Shown: positions 42,757-50,606 of the stretch, in pieces | Layout: the number at the start of each line of letters is the position of its first letter | How positions within the stretch are numbered: the stretch's first letter is position 1 | NCBI GenBank assembly: GCA_019322895.1 | Contig: JAHWHZ010000001.1 | Coordinates: 310,001 to 374,000 of the forward strand | Direction: 5' to 3' | Origin: Candidatus Woesearchaeota archaeon | GTDB lineage: Archaea > Nanobdellota > Nanobdellia > Woesearchaeales > ARS49 | DNA: 64,000 nucleotides | The notes under the pieces: generated by a model | Database searches by the model: none | Told to the model about the DNA's origin: nothing | The model's input: the letters and a program-made list of their open reading frames with translations, nothing else | Translations under genes and position numbers: made by a program

Positions 42757-44510
42757 TCTTTTACCTCCATTAAAATATCCTTATTTTTCTCTTTGCCTAC
42801 CTCTAATTGATAATATATTTCGCCGTCCTGTTCTTTAATTTTATTAAATCCGCAGTCTGTAAGGAAATTTTCTGCAGGTTTATTCTTTTTTGTTGGTATA
42901 AATTTAGCAGAGATTTTCTTAATACCTTCTTTTTTCGCAGCGTCTATAATATTCTTCATAAATGAAAATTCTATGTCTTTTCCAAGTATTCTGCAGCTTA
43001 AAAGAAAAGTATCAATTTCCCAATGCTCTTCCGCAGCATATTGCCTGATGATGGTTGCTCCAGTTATGCCATATTCGCCAAATTTATCTACAACATCTAT
43101 ACATTTAACTAAATAATCTTCAGAATCGGAAAAGGATTTAATGTTCTCCGCCTCGTATCTTTGGGTAGTGAGATTAAATTGGTTTGTTTTTTTGGTAAGC
43201 TGAGATATTCGAGGAATTGATGCTTTTTGTGCTTCTGAAATTGTTACAACTATTTTTAATTGTTTAAGGAAAGAGGTAAGATCCTTAACTTCTGACTTCA
43301 ATTCGGCCCTTTTTTTCTGGTCAACGTACATTTTGCCTTTTTTTAAGTCAGAATCAGTTATATCAAATAAATTAAAAACTGCCAAATCTTCTATTGCCTT
43401 TGGATAAAGGCAAGGATCTTCTGGCAGATCTACCACCAAAACCTCAGGAACAAACTCTTTTATTAATTCTCTATTAGTCTTATCGTCATCTATAAATATT
43501 AAACTGTCAAGACCAATATTCAATTCTTTAGCAATTTCAATCATATTTGCTGCTTTATTTTGCCAATTAATCCTCATGCAGGCGAACATATCTTCTCGTA
43601 ACAGCATATACGGGTGGTTTCTTATAACTTCAAGTGCATCATCATAGTTATTTTTGCTGTTTATTGCGAGAATTATTCCTCTCTCGAACAGTTCTAGCAA
43701 TCTTTTTTGGAAATCGAGAAAGGGTTTGCCCTCTTTTTCAGGACCTAACTTGATATTTTCCATACCATCTTCACCGATAATCCCGCCCCACAAAGTGTTG
43801 TCTAAATCAAGAACTATGCATTTCTTGGTCATTGACATCAAAGGAAATATATATGCCAGGTATTCCTTAGCAAGATTAATCAAAGAAGGATGTGAAATTT
43901 TAATATCGCCCATATAGCACATTTTGCGATCGCAGATTTTATCATGACCAAATTTCACATAGAAAGAGGTGGTATCAAAAACAAACAATTGTGAATCATT
44001 TGCAGATAATGCTTCAAGATTCTGATTAAACTGGCGCATGCTTTCTTTCATGCCGAATTCTTGCTTATTTTCAATTATACCTCTAGTAGTGTAAAAAGGG
44101 ATTAAAATGTTGTTTATTACTATCTTTGCATCTGTCTTTTTCTTCAACATCATAATTAAGTCTTTTATTTCAGTAAATTTTTCTTGAATAAATTCTTTTC
44201 TTTGCTGGGCATTCTTTCGATAAGGGAAATAATAAAAATCTCCCAAAAAATTTTCGGTATCAAGAAAGATAAATATAATATTGGGATTAAAAGAATATAA
44301 TCCGCTAGAATTATTTAAAATTTCTTGCATATACTGATTATATGGTGCAGTATAACAATCAGCATAAATATCCTGTTCGAAACACATAACTTTCATGGTC
44401 TCTGCAAGACCTGTTATTGTTGAATTCGAAAGAAATGCTATCCTAATTGATTTCATCGAATTCTTTTTGACTAATTGCTTGCTTTTATTAATATAATCAC
44501 TTAACTTCAT
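42744..44510 (-). CDS. FkbH-like HAD-IIIC enzyme (glyceryl-ACP synthase type)
   Basis: 588 residues. An N-terminal domain (about 20-225, start I-A-F-L-S-N-S) of the type found on long HAD-IIIC proteins precedes the HAD core (about 228-375): L-D-L-D-N-T-L-W-G-G (D235, D237), I-N-S-K-N-N near 285 and F-I-D-D-D-K near 348. A GNAT-like C-terminal domain (about 420-580) carries the FkbH hallmark L-T-K-K-T-N-Q-F-N-L-T-T. FkbH enzymes take 1,3-bisphosphoglycerate, remove phosphate and load glyceryl on a carrier protein. The overlapping ACP gene is the obvious partner. On the minus strand it starts the operon FkbH-ACP-methyltransferase-VOC; the divergent MBOAT gene is 154 bp away. Confidence 0.87.
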   Translation of the reverse strand: MKLSDYINKSKQLVKKNSMKSIRIAFLSNSTITGLAETMKVMCFEQDIYADCYTAPYNQYMQEILNNSSGLYSFNPNIIFIFLDTENFLGDFYYFPYRKNAQQRKEFIQEKFTEIKDLIMMLKKKTDAKIVINNILIPFYTTRGIIENKQEFGMKESMRQFNQNLEALSANDSQLFVFDTTSFYVKFGHDKICDRKMCYMGDIKISHPSLINLAKEYLAYIFPLMSMTKKCIVLDLDNTLWGGIIGEDGMENIKLGPEKEGKPFLDFQKRLLELFERGIILAINSKNNYDDALEVIRNHPYMLLREDMFACMRINWQNKAANMIEIAKELNIGLDSLIFIDDDKTNRELIKEFVPEVLVVDLPEDPCLYPKAIEDLAVFNLFDITDSDLKKGKMYVDQKKRAELKSEVKDLTSFLKQLKIVVTISEAQKASIPRISQLTKKTNQFNLTTQRYEAENIKSFSDSEDYLVKCIDVVDKFGEYGITGATIIRQYAAEEHWEIDTFLLSCRILGKDIEFSFMKNIIDAAKKEGIKKISAKFIPTKKNKPAENFLTDCGFNKIKEQDGEIYYQLEVGKEKNKDILMEVKEWKN

Positions 44511-44595
44511 TTTAAAACTCCCGCAATAATCCTATACCCGCTTTATCAAAGAAAAAGGCTATTTAAATACTTTACGTTTTTGAATATTATGTTTA

Positions 44596-44621
44596 CAATA
44601 TATCTCGCAAAGAATATATTG
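44596..44621. promoter_or_regulatory. 8-bp inverted repeat between the FkbH and MBOAT genes
   Basis: CAATATAT at 44596-44603 and ATATATTG at 44614-44621 form a perfect inverted repeat with a 10-nt spacer in the divergent gap between the two halves of the ACP module, 12 bp upstream of the MBOAT TATA box. It could co-ordinate both operons. AT-rich, so chance is a real alternative. Confidence 0.35.
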
Positions 44622-44633
44622 CATTTCAAGAAA

Positions 44634-44642
44634 CTTTATAAA
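44634..44642 (+). promoter_or_regulatory. TATA box for the MBOAT/SGNH operon
   Basis: CTTTATAAA at 44634-44642 is centred 27 nt before ATG 44665. The transcript is therefore probably leaderless, and no ribosome site precedes the ATG. Confidence 0.55.
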
Positions 44643-44664
44643 TAATCTTCTAGTTTAAACGCAC

Positions 44665-46122
44665 ATGCTATTTCACTCACTGCATTTCCTAATTTTCTTT
44701 CCAGTAGTTATTTTGATTTATTTTAGCTTGCCACAAAAATATAGGTGGGTTTTGCTTTTAATAGCAAGCTATTATTTTTATATGAGTTGGAAAGCAGAAT
44801 ATGTTATTTTAATTATGCTTTCAACTATAACAGACTATATCGCAGGTTTACAGATTTATAAAGCAAAAAACCTATCAAGAAAAAAGCTGTTTTTAGGCCT
44901 GAGTTTATTGATAAATTTGGGTTTGCTTTTTATATTTAAATATTTTAATTTTTTTAGTCAAGCCACCGCAGATTTTCTGAAATTATTCAGCATACCATTC
45001 TCGCCAATGACCTTAAAAGTTCTTCTTCCAGTAGGTATTTCTTTTTATACTTTTCAAACATTAAGCTATACTATTGATATTTATAGAGGAAAAATAAAGC
45101 CAGAAAAACATTTGGGTGTATTCGCAGTATATGTTTCTTTTTTCCCGCAGCTTGTTGCAGGACCTATCGAAAGAGCAAAGAATTTATTGCCCCAATTCTT
45201 TAAGAAGCATCATTTTGAATACAAAAGAGTTACAATCGGCTTAAAAATAATGTTATGGGGCTTTTTTCTGAAATTAGTTGTAGCAGATAGAGCTGCAATA
45301 GTGGTGAATCAAGTGTATAATAATGTTTTTGAATATACTGGTGCATCTTTAATTCTAGCCACTGTATTTTTTGCAGCACAAGTATATGGCGATTTTGCAG
45401 GTTATTCTTTTATTGCGATTGGTGCTGCAAAAGTCATGGGTTTTAGATTGATGGAAAATTTTAGACGTCCCTATTTTTCTCAATCGATTGCTGAATTTTG
45501 GCGAAGATGGCATATTTCATTATCTACGTGGTTTCAAGATTATGTATTTACGCCGCTATATTTTAAAATATCTAAATTAAAAATAATTAAAAATACTAAG
45601 CCAAAAATAAAACACACTTTTTCTTTTTGTGTATCCATTCTTATAGGTCTTGGACTCTTAGGTTTATGGCATGGTGCCGCTTGGAAATTTATTTTCTTTG
45701 GTATTTATAATGGCTTATTGATATCTTTATATCATCTTATGCAACAACAATGGAATAAACTCAACAGGTATCTGCAGATTGGATTTACGTTTTGCTTTGT
45801 TATCTTCGGACTGATCCTTTTCCGAGCAAATTCTTTATCTGAAAGCCTATATATATTAACCAATCTATTTTCAAATATATCTGGGAGTATTTTTAATATA
45901 ATTACTGGATACAGTAGAATAAACAGAATATCTTTATTTATCAGTTTTACAACAATTTTATTCATGATAAGTATACACGTCTTACAAGAAAACATCAATA
46001 TATTACAATTTATATCTAAAAGATCTATTTGGTTAAGATGGAGCATTTATTTTTTTGTTATTTTTTTAATAGTTATATTCGGCGTGTTTAATCAAACACC
46101 ATTTATATATTTTCAATTTTAA
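44665..46122 (+). CDS. membrane-bound O-acyltransferase (MBOAT, AlgI/DltB-like)
   Basis: 485 residues with about 11-12 membrane helices. Family landmarks: P-V-G-I-S-F-Y-T-F-Q near 122-131, A-G-P-I-E-R near 165-170, D-F-A-G-Y-S near 243-248, E-F-W-R-R-W-H-I-S-L-S (277-287) and the catalytic His336 in L-W-H-G-A-A-W. This is the AlgI branch, which transfers acyl groups across the membrane to extracellular polysaccharide. The acyl donor in DltB is a carrier protein; the ACP encoded 2 kb away on the other strand is a natural donor here. Followed by an SGNH-like gene with 12 nt between stop and start, as DltB-DltD and AlgI-AlgJ/X pairs are. Confidence 0.93.
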   Translation: MLFHSLHFLIFFPVVILIYFSLPQKYRWVLLLIASYYFYMSWKAEYVILIMLSTITDYIAGLQIYKAKNLSRKKLFLGLSLLINLGLLFIFKYFNFFSQATADFLKLFSIPFSPMTLKVLLPVGISFYTFQTLSYTIDIYRGKIKPEKHLGVFAVYVSFFPQLVAGPIERAKNLLPQFFKKHHFEYKRVTIGLKIMLWGFFLKLVVADRAAIVVNQVYNNVFEYTGASLILATVFFAAQVYGDFAGYSFIAIGAAKVMGFRLMENFRRPYFSQSIAEFWRRWHISLSTWFQDYVFTPLYFKISKLKIIKNTKPKIKHTFSFCVSILIGLGLLGLWHGAAWKFIFFGIYNGLLISLYHLMQQQWNKLNRYLQIGFTFCFVIFGLILFRANSLSESLYILTNLFSNISGSIFNIITGYSRINRISLFISFTTILFMISIHVLQENINILQFISKRSIWLRWSIYFFVIFLIVIFGVFNQTPFIYFQF

Positions 46123-46134
46123 GAGGTTTTGTAT

Positions 46135-47130
46135 ATGAAAGCAGACAAAATACACTTTATTAAAAAAATGATTTTATTTTGTATACTTCTCACAATATCC
46201 TTCGCTTTGCTTAATTGGATCTACTGCGCAACTATTCTACCTAAAAGCAGTCTAGAAAAAACAAATACGCAATTTAAAAATAGTTTAGAGAATATCGATA
46301 TTATCTTTATGGGCGCATCTCACACTAAAACTGCAATTAATCCTTTAATAATCAATAAATCATTCAATTTTGGTGCCAATGCAGAAAATTATATTCTAAC
46401 ATATTATAAATTCAGAACAATTTTAAATAGCTATACCTCCAATATCCAAACAGTAGTGCTCCCCTTAGATTTACATGTATTTTCACCGTATTTAACTACT
46501 CGATTTGAAAATGATTGGTACTGGAGAAAGTATATTGATTTTAAAGAACTTGCAAACTTCACAAATGAATCTATTTTTAAAAAAGAAATTAAAAGTATTT
46601 TTCCACTTCTTGATTCTGGTTCAGATTTAATAGAACTCCTGATGCGCCGTAAAACAAGTAAAATTGTAAAAGGACACATTTTATCTCTGGAACGTTTTTC
46701 GAATGCACAAAATAGAACACAGTTAGCTGCCAATACTGCAAAACGCCATTTAGAATATTCTCAAATAATAAAACAAGATGCTTTTCTATATTTCAAAAAA
46801 ATTATTGAGCTAGCAAACAGACGCGAAGTGACTGTTATTTTAATAAAGTATCCTGTAACTAAGGAATATTTTATAGCATCAAAAAAGTATATCGCCGATA
46901 CGGAAGAATTTTATAAAAAAATAGTTAATAAAATATATAAATATAATAATGTTTATATATTAGATTATCAAAAACTATTTTTTGATAAAAATGATTTATT
47001 TAAAGATGATAATCATCTAAACAAATGGGGCGCCGAAATATTGTCTAAACAAGTTGCTAAGGATCTGGAGAAAATAAAACTCAACATTATGCTTAATAAT
47101 CAAATTTCAGATTTTATTAATCAAAAATAA
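46135..47130 (+). CDS. membrane-anchored SGNH-like protein (AlgJ/DltD-like partner)
   Basis: 331 residues from ATG 46135, with AAGAGGTT 6 nt upstream; the in-frame TTG 46129 overlaps that site. One N-terminal membrane helix (about 10-30) places the rest outside. The catalytic block I is F-M-G-A-S-H-T-K (Ser62) and the C-terminal block is D-N-H-L-N-K-W-G, providing the Asp/His pair, as in SGNH hydrolases and in AlgJ/AlgX and DltD. Such proteins take the acyl group from, or co-operate with, the MBOAT to finish transfer to the glycan. It directly follows the MBOAT gene. Confidence 0.85.
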   Translation: MKADKIHFIKKMILFCILLTISFALLNWIYCATILPKSSLEKTNTQFKNSLENIDIIFMGASHTKTAINPLIINKSFNFGANAENYILTYYKFRTILNSYTSNIQTVVLPLDLHVFSPYLTTRFENDWYWRKYIDFKELANFTNESIFKKEIKSIFPLLDSGSDLIELLMRRKTSKIVKGHILSLERFSNAQNRTQLAANTAKRHLEYSQIIKQDAFLYFKKIIELANRREVTVILIKYPVTKEYFIASKKYIADTEEFYKKIVNKIYKYNNVYILDYQKLFFDKNDLFKDDNHLNKWGAEILSKQVAKDLEKIKLNIMLNNQISDFINQK

Positions 47131-47155
47131 TTTAAATGATTCCTAAAATCATAAG

Positions 47156-47167
47156 CTTTATATAAGG
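47156..47167 (+). promoter_or_regulatory. TATA box for the sulfate-activation operon
   Basis: CTTTATATAAGG at 47156-47167 is a strong TATA match 35-46 nt upstream of ATG 47202; the predicted start near 47187 leaves a short leader with the G-rich GGGTGTAAGG ribosome site. It probably drives the whole run up to the unknown gene at 50607. Confidence 0.5.
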
Positions 47168-47201
47168 ATACATAATTCTATGTACGCATTGGGTGTAAGG
47201 T

Positions 47202-47534
47202 ATGGAGAATAGGACGACAATTCAAATTTCAGAAGACCTTAGAAAACAGCTAAAAGTACTTGCAGCTAGGAGAGATATCTCATATCAAGAACTATTGAAA
47301 GACATGATATCTGTTTTCAAGGAGCTTGACAGGGAAAAGACAATTATTTCCATTCCTGCTTTGCTTGCATGCAAGGTCAATGAGAAAATACAGAAAACTG
47401 ATTTTTCTTCTGTAAGTGATTATACTGCTTTTGTTCTAAGGCAGATGCTTATGGAAAGTGCTGGAAAACAAAAAATTTCTTCTTCAGATGAGGAAAGAAT
47501 AAAAGATAAATTAAGGAAATTGGGATATTTGTGA
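47202..47534 (+). CDS. small protein with RHH-like N-terminus and C-terminal L-G-Y tail
   Basis: 110 residues. The start T-T-I-Q-I-S-E-D-L-R-K-Q-L has the strand-helix pattern of ribbon-helix-helix proteins, followed by a second RHH-like segment near residue 48-80 (I-I-S-I-P-A-L-L, then a helix). It ends I-K-D-K-L-R-K-L-G-Y-L. The same terminal motif is found in the next three proteins. It may be a DNA-binding regulator of the operon or a structural partner of the sulfurylase. Ribosome site is G-rich; first gene of the operon. Confidence 0.7.
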   Translation: MENRTTIQISEDLRKQLKVLAARRDISYQELLKDMISVFKELDREKTIISIPALLACKVNEKIQKTDFSSVSDYTAFVLRQMLMESAGKQKISSSDEERIKDKLRKLGYL

Positions 47535-47543
47535 GGTGGAAAA

Positions 47544-47768
47544 ATGAAAGTTGAGATTCCTGATGAAATTGCTGAAAAAATAAAAAAGCGTGTTGAAGCA
47601 ACAGATGAGTTCAATTCTGTTGAAGAATATGTCAACCACATCCTCAAGCAGGTTGTGGAAAGATTAGAAAAAGAACAGCAAGAAGAAAAAGAAGAAGAGC
47701 CTGTTTTTAGCGAGGAAGATGAAGAAAAAGTAAAGGACAGGCTAAGAAGTTTAGGATACTTGGATTAA
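47544..47768 (+). CDS. small RHH-like protein with acidic linker and C-terminal L-G-Y tail
   Basis: 74 residues. M-K-V-E-I-P-D-E-I-A-E-K-I with a following helix (S-V-E-E-Y-V-N-H-I) is a compact RHH fold of the CopG/ParD type; a Glu-rich linker (about 43-57) leads to the tail V-K-D-R-L-R-S-L-G-Y-L-D. The second half of the upstream protein is similar, so the two genes may come from one duplication. Ribosome site GAGGTGG 7 nt upstream. Function not known; the tail shared with CysD suggests association with it. Confidence 0.7.
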   Translation: MKVEIPDEIAEKIKKRVEATDEFNSVEEYVNHILKQVVERLEKEQQEEKEEEPVFSEEDEEKVKDRLRSLGYLD

Positions 47769-47781
47769 TGAGGTGGAAAAA

Positions 47782-48600
47782 ATGGATCATTTAGATGAAC
47801 TTGAAAGCAAAAGCATATACATTATCCGCGAAGCATTCAAACAATACAAGAATATTGCGATGCTGTGGTCAATTGGTAAAGACTCAACAGCTTTGTTGTG
47901 GCTCTGCAGAAAGGCTTTTTTTGGAAAGGTTCCTTTTCCAGTAGTGCATATTGATACCAGCTACAAATTCAAGAAGATTTACGAATTCCGCGACAAGTAT
48001 GCCAAAGAGTGGGGATTGAAGCTTGTTGTTGGACGAAATGAAGAAGCGATTGCAGCAGGAATGGGCCCGACCAAAGGAAACAAGTTTGAATGCTGTAACC
48101 AGCTAAAAACAATTGCTTTAAAACAGACGATTGCAAAGCAAAAATTTACGGCATTATTGCTTGGCATCAGGAGAGACGAGCATGGAATCAGGGCTAAAGA
48201 AAGGGTTTTCTCTCCTAGAAACCAGCAATTCAAATGGGATTATAAGAACCAGCCTCCAGAGCTTTGGGATCAGTATAAATCCAAGCAGGCTGAAGATGAG
48301 CACTTAAGGGTTCATCCGATACTGCACTGGACTGAGCAGGATATCTGGGATTATGTAAAAAGAGAGAACATCCCAATTACAGATCTTTATTTTGCCAAAA
48401 AAATGGAAAATGGAGAGATGAAAAGATACAGAAGTATTGGTTGCGAGACCTGTTGCAATCCAATCTGTTCAAATGCAGATGATGTTGACAAGATAGTTAA
48501 AGAACTAAGAACCACTAAAGTGGCAGAGCGTTCAGGAAGAGCACAGGATAAGGAATCTGCATACATCATGCAGAAGCTTAGATCACTAGGTTATATGTGA
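47782..48600 (+). CDS. cysD: sulfate adenylyltransferase subunit 2 (CysD)
   Basis: 272 residues. CysD is the catalytic subunit of the heterodimeric ATP sulfurylase, making adenosine 5'-phosphosulfate from ATP and sulfate. PP-loop S-I-G-K-D-S (30-35), H-I-D-T-S-Y-K-F near 54-61 and R-R-D-E-H-G-I-R-A-K-E-R near 132-143 match the family, and the C-terminal S-E-R-x-G-R-x2-D element is conserved as E-R-S-G-R-A-Q-D. The end K-L-R-S-L-G-Y-M is the counterpart of the usual CysD end in G-Y-F. ATG 47782 is chosen because GAGGTGG (47770-47776) is its ribosome site; the GTG at 47773 lies inside it. CysN follows three genes later. Confidence 0.92.
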   Translation: MDHLDELESKSIYIIREAFKQYKNIAMLWSIGKDSTALLWLCRKAFFGKVPFPVVHIDTSYKFKKIYEFRDKYAKEWGLKLVVGRNEEAIAAGMGPTKGNKFECCNQLKTIALKQTIAKQKFTALLLGIRRDEHGIRAKERVFSPRNQQFKWDYKNQPPELWDQYKSKQAEDEHLRVHPILHWTEQDIWDYVKRENIPITDLYFAKKMENGEMKRYRSIGCETCCNPICSNADDVDKIVKELRTTKVAERSGRAQDKESAYIMQKLRSLGYM

Positions 48601-48608
48601 GTGTTAAC

Positions 48609-48863
48609 ATGGCAGATAAGCATATAAGAAGCATAGTAAAGAGCATAAGTTGGAGAACAATCGCTACTCTCACAACAATGGTTTTGGTTTTTGTTTTTAC
48701 TGGAAAGCTTGCTTTGGCAGCAGGCGTGGGTTTTTTTGAGGTGATAATAAAACTGACGATTTATTATGCGCATGAAAGAGCATGGGATAATGTCACCTGG
48801 GGAAAATACGCCAAAGCAAAGGCAGGCGTAATAAAAAAACTAAAAGATTTAGGTTATATTTAA
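48609..48863 (+). CDS. DUF2061 membrane protein
   Basis: 84 residues. R-S-I-V-K-S-I-S-W-R near 6-15, then two membrane helices, Y-Y-A-H-E-R-A-W near 53-60 and a short basic end are all DUF2061 hallmarks. It ends V-I-K-K-L-K-D-L-G-Y-I, with the tail found on the three preceding proteins. DUF2061 genes often stand in sulfate-assimilation operons, but no function is known. Start uncertain: ATG 48609 or the GTG at 48597 overlapping the CysD stop. Confidence 0.82.
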   Translation: MADKHIRSIVKSISWRTIATLTTMVLVFVFTGKLALAAGVGFFEVIIKLTIYYAHERAWDNVTWGKYAKAKAGVIKKLKDLGYI

Positions 48864-48890
48864 AATGAAAAATAACAGGGGGAAAACAAG

Positions 48891-49337
48891 ATGAGTAACT
48901 GTATATTTTGCAAGATGGTCCGTGGAGAGATACCTGTGACAAAAATCTATGAGTCAAAGCATTTTTTCGCAATCCTTGACCTGCATCCTATAACAGAAGG
49001 CCACGCATTGGTCATACCAAAGAGGCACTTCGAGAAACAAGTAGAGATGAATGCTGAGGAAAATTCGGATTTTGGCATTGCACTTACTTCCGTAGCGAAT
49101 ATTCTGAAGAAAGAATTTGGAGACCACATGAATTTATCTAACACAAGCGGCAAGCATGCCAGCCAAAGCATACCGCATTATCATATGCACGTAATACCGC
49201 GGCAGGAGGGAGATAGGCTGTGGGATGGAGAAAAATCACGTATTGTTCTTGATACTGGTTCTGGCTTTCCAAGGCTGGAGCCTTCTCCAGAAGAAATAAA
49301 ACAATTAGCAGACAAACTGAAGGGTGATACGCAATGA
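48891..49337 (+). CDS. HIT-family nucleotide hydrolase/transferase
   Basis: 148 residues. The histidine triad H-Y-H-M-H (96-100) follows two Cys near the N-terminus (C-I-F-C, 4-7) that with a His bind zinc in many archaeal and bacterial HIT proteins. HIT enzymes cleave phosphoramidates or adenosine-nucleotide conjugates, and some hydrolyse adenosine 5'-phosphosulfate. Placed between CysD and CysN, it could control or recycle the activated sulfate; that is inference. Ribosome site GGGGGA. The stop overlaps the CysN start (ATGA). Confidence 0.88.
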   Translation: MSNCIFCKMVRGEIPVTKIYESKHFFAILDLHPITEGHALVIPKRHFEKQVEMNAEENSDFGIALTSVANILKKEFGDHMNLSNTSGKHASQSIPHYHMHVIPRQEGDRLWDGEKSRIVLDTGSGFPRLEPSPEEIKQLADKLKGDTQ

Positions 49338-50578
49338 ACGAAGAACACTTGAAATTTGTAATAGTTGGCCATGTTGACCATGGAAAATCCACTTTGATTG
49401 GCAGGTTATTCTATGATACTGATTCTTTGCCAGAAGGAAAGATGGAGGAGCTGAAAAAGACCTGTGATGAGCTTGGCAAGGAGATTGAGTTTGGCTTTAT
49501 CATGGACCACCTGCAGGAAGAAAGAGAGCAGGGAGTCACAATTGATACTGCGCAGACTTTCTTCAAGACAGACAAGAGGCATTATGTCATAATTGACGCT
49601 CCAGGCCATAAGGAATTCACAAAGAACATGATTACCGGCGCTTCTCAGGCAGAGGCTGCGCTCTTGATTGTTGATGCTGACGAGGGTGTTCAGGAGCAGA
49701 CAAAAAGGCACGCATACATCTTGAGCATGCTGAATCTGCCGCAAGTCATTGTTGTCATGAACAAGATGGATTTAGTTGATTATAAAGAGGAACGGTTTAA
49801 TGAGGTCAAGAAAGAGCTTATTGCGTTTCTTGATTCAATTAATATCAAGCCATCTTATATCATCCCAATATCTGCAAAACAAGGGGATAATATTGCCAAG
49901 AAATCTGATAAAATGCCTTGGTATGACGGCATGACAGTTCTTCAGGCCTTGGATACCTTCAATCCAAAAATGAGTGATGCTGAAAAGCCGCTGCGATACC
50001 CTATCCAGGACGTCTATAAGTTTGATGACAAGAGAATATTGGCCGGAAGAGTTGAAGCAGGTGTGCTTAAAAAAGGCGCAAAGCTCTTGTTCTTGCCTTC
50101 TAAAAGTGAAAGCACAATAACCACTATTGAAGATATGAATGGCGAGCAACAGGAAGCATCTGCGGGCAAAAGCACAGGAATAACTATTGAACATCCTTTG
50201 TTTGTTGAAAGAGGAGAAGTTGCCTGTGATCCTGCAAAAGACAAGCCTACTGTAACTACAAGATTCAAGGGAAAGGTTTTCTGGATGTCTAAACTGCCTT
50301 TCAATAAATCAGAAAGAATAACATTAAAATGCGCGACGCAGGAAGTTGAGTGCATTATTGAGAAAATCGAGAAAAAGCTGGATTCCTCAACTCTAGAAGT
50401 ATTAGAAGAAGATGCTTCTGAGCTGAAGGAATGGGAAGTCGGTGAAATGATCTTCAAGACAGACTCTCCGGTTGTAATTGAGGGTTTTAATGAAACTCCT
50501 GAGCTTGGAAGGTTTGTCTTGGTCAAGGGAGAAGATGTATGTGCTGGCGGAATAGTCACGCACAAGGATCTGGAATAA
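49334..50578 (+). CDS. cysN: sulfate adenylyltransferase subunit 1 (CysN GTPase)
   Basis: 414 residues. EF-Tu-like GTPase: P-loop G-H-V-D-H-G-K-S-T (12-20), switch region G-V-T-I-D-T near 67, D-A-P-G-H near 89-93, N-K-M-D near 145 and S-A-K near 181, followed by two beta-barrel domains. The D-A-P-G-H rather than D-T-P-G-H motif and the L-I-G-R-L-F-Y-D-T start separate it from translation factors and match CysN/NodQ. It couples GTP hydrolysis to APS formation with CysD. An APS-kinase (CysC) domain is not fused and no separate one is seen in the window. Coupled to the HIT gene by ATGA. Confidence 0.92.
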   Translation: MNEEHLKFVIVGHVDHGKSTLIGRLFYDTDSLPEGKMEELKKTCDELGKEIEFGFIMDHLQEEREQGVTIDTAQTFFKTDKRHYVIIDAPGHKEFTKNMITGASQAEAALLIVDADEGVQEQTKRHAYILSMLNLPQVIVVMNKMDLVDYKEERFNEVKKELIAFLDSINIKPSYIIPISAKQGDNIAKKSDKMPWYDGMTVLQALDTFNPKMSDAEKPLRYPIQDVYKFDDKRILAGRVEAGVLKKGAKLLFLPSKSESTITTIEDMNGEQQEASAGKSTGITIEHPLFVERGEVACDPAKDKPTVTTRFKGKVFWMSKLPFNKSERITLKCATQEVECIIEKIEKKLDSSTLEVLEEDASELKEWEVGEMIFKTDSPVVIEGFNETPELGRFVLVKGEDVCAGGIVTHKDLE

Positions 50579-50606
50579 TAACAGAAACTACAAAGGTGGG
50601 AGAAAA

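Noticed and set aside
42744..46122. Interpreting the ACP/MBOAT genes as fatty-acid synthesis
   Set aside because: No ketoacyl synthase, malonyl transferase or reductase genes are present; FkbH, MBOAT and SGNH point to glycan acylation instead.
47773..47781. GTG start for CysD at 47773
   Set aside because: The GTG is part of GAGGTGG, which is positioned as the ribosome site of ATG 47782.
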